Positions 58,561-64,000 of a stretch of 64,000 bases of DNA are shown here, one piece after another. A model generated the notes under the pieces. That model searched no databases. It was not told the DNA's origin and saw only the letters and a list, made by a program, of their open reading frames with translations. The position numbers were made by a program, and so were the translations under genes. Within the stretch, counting starts at the first letter, position 1; every line of letters starts with the position of its first letter. This DNA is from Apus apus (Eukaryota > Chordata > Aves > Apodiformes > Apodidae). Location of the stretch: assembly GCF_020740795.1 (NCBI RefSeq), contig NC_067312.1, positions 68,964,905-69,028,904 on the forward strand, given 5' to 3'.

Positions 58561-61078
58561 CACGCAATTAATTCATCGCAGAGGTATTCGCTGAAGTGGG
58601 CAGGCTCATCAGCTACACCAAAAGTTCTGTCGGGCTGCTCGGGATCCAAACAAAAAGCCCTCAAATTCACCTAGAGAGCCCCTGACCTGTTCATTTCCCC
58701 TCCCCCTTTTCTCTCCCTTGTTTCCCTGTTCTACACACACACCTTACAGCTCCGTGTCCATAATGCTTAATCATACAGTTCTTTCTAACTGCAATTACCT
58801 GAAATATGCCTCGAAGAAAGTCTCCTGTGTTTCAGTGTAAGGAATTTTAATAATTCCCTAGTTTTGTGCTTGCAGCTCCAGAAAAATGTGAATGCATATA
58901 TTTAGGCCGAATTATTTTTGGGGTCTGACCTCTCTTCTAAGAAAAATCTGAAAAAAAAGCCCACAACCAACCAAAAAAAAAAAAACCCCAAACCTTACAC
59001 AATTTCAATAAAACACTACGTTCTACTAAGTTCTATTAATTCTAAGCACAGCTAGAATTTTGCCAAAGCACAGTTCTGTGAGAAGCTTCTAGCATTATGC
59101 ACGTTTTTGTTTTAATTTTAACATATCAATTTGAATTATTCCCTCTAATAAGCACTATGAGCAAGGGGAGCCAGATATGCATGCCTGTGGTCCTCAGATC
59201 TGACACCTGGCAAGAGCTGCCTCTCAGCTAAGGCCTCCTGCTGCAGAGACAGTGTGGGTGAATGGGTAAAAAGCTCATAACAACAAAAAATGCCTCCCAT
59301 TGGGGTACCTGTAGTGAGTGACCTGCTCTCCTACCAAAAGGCGAAGCACACTGGAAGGTCCACAGGTTTACCTGGATGCATGTTACCTACTGAAAATAAT
59401 AAGGAAAGGCAGCAGAAGAAAGCACAGTTTCTCAGGTAGTCTGCTTTCCAAAATCCTTCTTTGCTGACCCGCTTTGCCTCTTCTAGTTTTTAGTGACTGT
59501 GATTCATCACTTAAATGTTCTAATAGCCACAACTGTTGATGCACTGGAAACATGACAGATCCTGGAACAGAAGAGAGGAAAAGGGGTATCTGAGAGTACT
59601 GGAGGTTGGAAAGAGATCAGACATTCCTCGGAGATCCGTTAGCATGTTCTTCCCAGGATTAGAGCTGCAGAATTTGTGAGAAACAAGTTTGGTTGCTGTT
59701 TGTTGTTGTTGGTTTTTTTTCTGTTTCTGTGTCATTATGTGTGTGGGAGAGTGACTGTTGAGTGACATCAGCAGAAACATAACACGTTGCACCCAGTATT
59801 TTCAGCCAGCAGAACAATTTCACAGTAATAAATTAAAGGGAATGTGCCTGAAGGCCTTTTCTTCAGGACTAAATATTTAAGTAATAGTAATTTTGTGAGG
59901 AGCCCTTCTTTATAGTCTTCTCTGCTCCCACTTCACTCACTTGCCTGCTTTTCAGGGAATGCCTGGTTTTCATCCTTAAACGCTGATTTCTTTAAAACAG
60001 CCTCTGTTAGATCTGAAAGACAGAGGGAGAAAAGTCACAGGTGATTTGGGGGCAGTGGCACAATTTCAACAACAGCCTGTCATCCCTGACTACTCATTCC
60101 TATCACAGCTGTCTGCTGCTGTGTACTAGCATAAGGCAGACTGATCTGGATGAAAAACAAGCCTTTTCTTATGATGTGTTATTTCTTACCCTGATCACTT
60201 CACTTTCTCAGTTCCCCACATAAAATTACTATGTCAGCACAGCAAGGAAGGGTCTGGAGAGCAGAGATGAACATCTGGGGACAAGACTGATCATGCAGTA
60301 ACCTAACTGCAACCTGAAATACTCAGAGGAAATAGTTATTTCTGAAATTATTCAGCCTGTACAATAACAGGACAATACATTAAAATTATAATCAGAAAAG
60401 AAAAAAACTAAACATGTGGTAAGAATTGTATCCAAGTAGGGGAGATTCAGCCTAGACATTCAGATCTTTTGTTGCCAAAGCAGAATTCCCCTCTGCACCC
60501 CCTGTAACAGCTCTCAGGACACTGAGCATTTGTGCAAGAGAATGTAGCTAATATTTTCTTTTGCTTGGCTTGAGATCAGGTGCAGCTCCTGCTTTTCACA
60601 AACATGAGTGTTAGAAGCAAGACAAGCTAGGCAGGTGATGTTCAGATGCTTGCTCAATGTGGAAGGCAGCAGAGCACATACACATGGTCTTGGGGCCTGA
60701 TTAATTGAGAAGCTTGGCTTATTATGAAGTTGTGTCACTTGTGTCCTATAAATCATTGTCAAAACATCCTTAGCTCCTGTCTCATGCTCTTTGACCCTCC
60801 CTTCCCAGTTCCTTAGCTTTTCTCCAACATAGTAGTCCAACTGCTTCATGTTTTTACCAGCAGGCTGGGCATAAGGGAGTGCATACTCCAGCTGATTCTG
60901 AGCTACATGTGATTATCCAGCCAGCAAATCAAATACACAGGCTGCTGTTCAGTCGAAGGCTTCCAGCTGGCAGGATGGACATGTAGGTCTCTCTGCTTTC
61001 CAAGAGACTGTGTGACATATATACAGCAGCATTTTTACATAGCCTGCACTTGGGCCACAGCAACCCCAGGCAACGCTC
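58561..61078. other. Intergenic, no feature
   Basis: AT-rich sequence upstream of the CpG island with only short unsupported frames (59520-59792 -, 60514-60849 -). Confidence 0.5.
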
Positions 61079-61745
61079 CAGGCTTGGGGAAGTGTGGCTG
61101 GAAAGTGTCTGGCAGAAAAGGACCTGGGGGTTCTAATTGACAAGCAGCTGAATATGAGCCAGCAGTGTGCCCAGGTGGCCAAGAAAGCCAATGGCATCCT
61201 GGCTGGTATTACAAATAGTGTGACCAGCAGAAGCAGAGAGGTGATTGTCCCCCTGTACTCAGCACTGGTGAGGCCATACCTGGAGTCTTGTGTCCAGTTT
61301 TGGGCACCTCAATACAGGAAGGACATGGAGGTCCTGGAATGTGTCCAAAGAAGAGCAGCAAAAAGAACTGAGGCTGTTTAGTCTGAAGAAAAGGAGGCTG
61401 AGGGGAGACTTCATGGGCCTCTACAACTGCCTGAAAGGATGCTGTAAAGAGGGAGGCCCTGGTCTCTTCTCACAAGTAACTGGTGGTAGAACAAGAGGAA
61501 ATTACCTTAAGCTGCATCAGGGGAGATTTAGGCTAGACATTAGGAAGAACTTTTTCACTGAAAGGGTTGTCAGACATTGGAACAGGCTGACCAGGGCAGC
61601 GGTTGAGTCACCGTCCCTGGAGGTGTTTAAAAGCCATCTAGATGTGGTGCTTGGGATCAGTGCTGGACTTGGTAGGGTAGGGTTAATGGTTGGACTTGAT
61701 GACCTTGAAGGTCTTTTCCAACCTAAGTGATTCTGTGAAATAATA
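61079..61745 (+). mobile_element. CR1 LINE 3' fragment with ORF2 C-terminus
   Basis: On the plus strand the end of the ORF2 protein is readable: [40 protein letters not shown], then after a frameshift [20 protein letters not shown] and the usual [16 protein letters not shown]. The 3'UTR follows, with GGTTGGACTTGATGACCTTG and AAGTGATTCTGTGAAATAAT at the terminus. It is 5'-truncated and frameshifted. Confidence 0.95.
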
Positions 61746-64000
61746 ATAATCATTTTGTTATCACGATGTCGCCAGCTGCACAATAGGGATCTTCCCCTTG
61801 TAGGTGTCTGCTGTTCATTTCAAAAGCTAACCTTAAAATATTTTTCTTCCCTTTACAGGAAAAAATCCATAGAGTAAATCAATACCTATTTCCAGCTTAC
61901 ATTCTGCTTTTTAGGAAGCAGCAGACATCTCTGGTGCCTGTTTTGAATAGGAAGAAAATATTGGTGATACCAAATTAGATACAGTGGCTTTCTCTGTTTT
62001 TCTTTTAGTGTTGGTATTCATGACTGGGGACAAAAAGTTTCAAAGTCCTTTGTTGTTTACTGGAGTCACAGTGAGCTCATATGTCAGGGCTATTGTGTTT
62101 GACTTTAGACAACAGTAGTGAAATGAAATACAGCTCCAAAGGGGATGAATTCATGCCTGCTCAGCTGTCTAGAGTACATTAACGTTCCCTGAAAAGGCTG
62201 AAATAATTTGATCTCCTTTCTGTGCACTAGATTTTCTATTTGAGACTAAGCACTCTTCATGTTATTTCTCAGGTTTTCCCTGTGTGCATTCTCCTATATA
62301 CAACTGCATGCAAGACTTTTCAGGCTTATACCAATAGATAATTAATCTTGTAGACACAACATTAAATACTGCTCCAGTAATCCCTTCTACCTAAACTGCA
62401 CCCATCTGAAGACGACTGAAACACACTTACTGCTAATTGTAGGCCTTCTTTTTACAGGATTGTGCATACAGACACGCACACACATCAAGCCTTTTTATAC
62501 CTCCTTTGCTTCTCTGATCCAACCATTAGGTAAGGCTGTTCATAGCAAAAAAAATGCCAGTGTGAGCTCACATAGCAGTGTGTTGAACGGCGGCAGAATT
62601 TCAGAGGGGCTGCAGGTAGGAACACACTCAGAGAAATGGACGGATCTTCATCGGCTTAGTTCTATGTGCTCTAGTGATGCAGCTTCCTCCCTGTCTTGCT
62701 ACAACACCCCAACTCTTGCAGACCACACACACAGTACTTAAAAGAGAGGGACAAACAATTTAGAAAAAGAGGCAAGTGGCTCTCCAAGCGATCTGTTAAA
62801 ATATGTTGGCTCTCAATTGCTGGCTCTGTGTTGCAACGCAGAAGAAAAGTCTGGAACAGTGTTCTTTTTGCAAAGAGAAAGGGGTAAAGAGGCAAAACAC
62901 AACATTTCCAAGTTGAAGGTCAGAAAGGAATTATCCCCCAGGGACTGCTGGAAAGCTTTTATTTTTCTCCTTGCAGAATGGAGCAAAGTTACTTTGTATA
63001 GTGGCTGGGCACATTTCACTAACATATTCTGTGCCTGTGTGAAAAGCAGAGCATTCTTAATTTTCCTGCTCTCTTTTACTGCAAATTTAAGGTGTGCACT
63101 TCTGGAACTAAAAGTCTGCTACTGGCATGAGAGAAACACCCTGTCTAGCTGTGAAGCTTAGGTACCAGTCATATATGTTTTTAACCACACAATGTGTCAT
63201 GGGAAAATGGTATCAGATTGTGACTATTTGTGAACTGCTTCAAATCTCTAAGGGTCAGGACTATTTGAAATTTAAGAGGTTTTAATTCAGTTTAGCTGAA
63301 CGGTCTTTGGAAGTGAAAGAAGCAAAATACATGTTAACCTTCTCTTGTTCTATATAATCATGTCTGTACCAGATGCCACACAGGCTGAAATAGTTCAGTT
63401 TTAGCTCATCTTTTTAATTTATTCAGATTTATTTATTTTTAATGTTTAAGTTTAGACAAGTCCTGGGAGGCCACCTAGAGGCACCAGCCTTGCCTGAAGA
63501 AGAACGTGGAAGTCTGTGACTAGTCTATGCTCTAGATGGATAACCTGCAGCAATTACTGGAGCTACATTGGCTAGTATGAAGATGCAAGTGATTTATTTA
63601 ATTTTGTAAATTCTGTAATTTTTGCTGCTGCTGAGTAATATGGTCAGATAAATCTCTTTCCTTTTCCAGTCTCATAGTGCAACAGTATAGAGCTTACCAA
63701 GATAAGAAAGCCATTTCTGAATGGCACCTCTTTGAAATGTAAGAGCACCTACTAGTATGGATAGTAGACACTGGCTCATTTCAGGGAACACTCTTCATAG
63801 CACTGCTCCCAGGATCATTTGCAAACAAGAACCCTCCTTGCACAGACAGCAGATTAAGAAGATAGGCTGCCCAGCAATAAAACCACAAATAAGACACTCG
63901 GCTCCTGCTGCATTTGCTGGGCTTTTTATTTCTTGTGATTGTTACTGCGCAGCGAGGCAGGAGAGTGAGTTCTGGTTCTTCTCCGTCTGGGTTACTCACT
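61746..64000. other. Intergenic to window end, no feature
   Basis: AT-rich sequence with short chance frames (62671-63161 on both strands, 63781-63999 -). RNF20, the next gene in mammals, is not seen, so it would lie beyond the window. Confidence 0.5.

Noticed and set aside
57293-58594. Several 118-264 aa frames in the CpG island
   Set aside because: GC-rich DNA lacks stop codons. Frames exist on both strands and match no protein, and the region fits a promoter island.
1-64000. CRISPR arrays, bacterial operons, tRNA or rRNA genes
   Set aside because: The window is vertebrate nuclear DNA with spliced genes. I saw no cloverleaf with A/B boxes and no rRNA-like sequence, though I could not run a covariance search.

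Overview
The window is vertebrate nuclear DNA, almost certainly from a bird and probably a songbird. Evidence: at least nine CR1 LINE fragments (several with the bird-type AATCATAGAATC terminus), an LTR with TGTTCTGGTTTGG-type ends, and the conserved order PLPPR1 - (MRPL50) - ALDOB - PGAP4. From general knowledge this block is on human 9q31 and on the avian Z, so Z linkage is likely but inferred.

Layout. 0-5.6 kb: the last two coding exons and 3'UTR of PLPPR1 (+). 5.6-13.2 kb: a repeat-rich block with two inverted ~0.42-kb arms, a long CR1, three degenerate G-rich tandem arrays, an LTR with a 5-bp target duplication, and a frameshifted MRPL50 exon at the position and strand expected for MRPL50. 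13.67-16.73 kb and 24.40-27.76 kb: two direct copies of a ~3-kb GC-rich unit. Each copy encodes the same unrecognised four-exon protein, built from two different arrays of 14-residue repeats, one Ser/Thr-rich and one coiled-coil. Between them lie a gag-like ERV remnant, an AT microsatellite and a partly duplicated antisense-coding fragment. 29.1-29.6 kb: a CpG-rich segment with no assigned gene. 31.1-40.8 kb: complete ALDOB (-), all eight coding exons, noncoding exon 1 and TATA promoter. 49.0-50.4 kb: the single coding exon of PGAP4/TMEM246 (-); a strong CpG island at 57.4-58.6 kb is its likely promoter. The rest is intron or intergenic DNA with scattered CR1.

How it works together. PLPPR1 (neuronal membrane protein), ALDOB (fructose metabolism) and PGAP4 (GPI-anchor GalNAc side chain) are functionally unrelated neighbours. 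The novel part is the duplicated repeat-protein gene. Splice phases match at every confident junction in both copies. The copies differ by whole 42-bp units (3 in one array, 4 in the other). In both, the poly(A) signal overlaps the stop codon, and an X-box-like plus CRE-like pair lies about 300 bp upstream of the ATG. I do not recognise the family. A sperm or cilia role is a hypothesis only.
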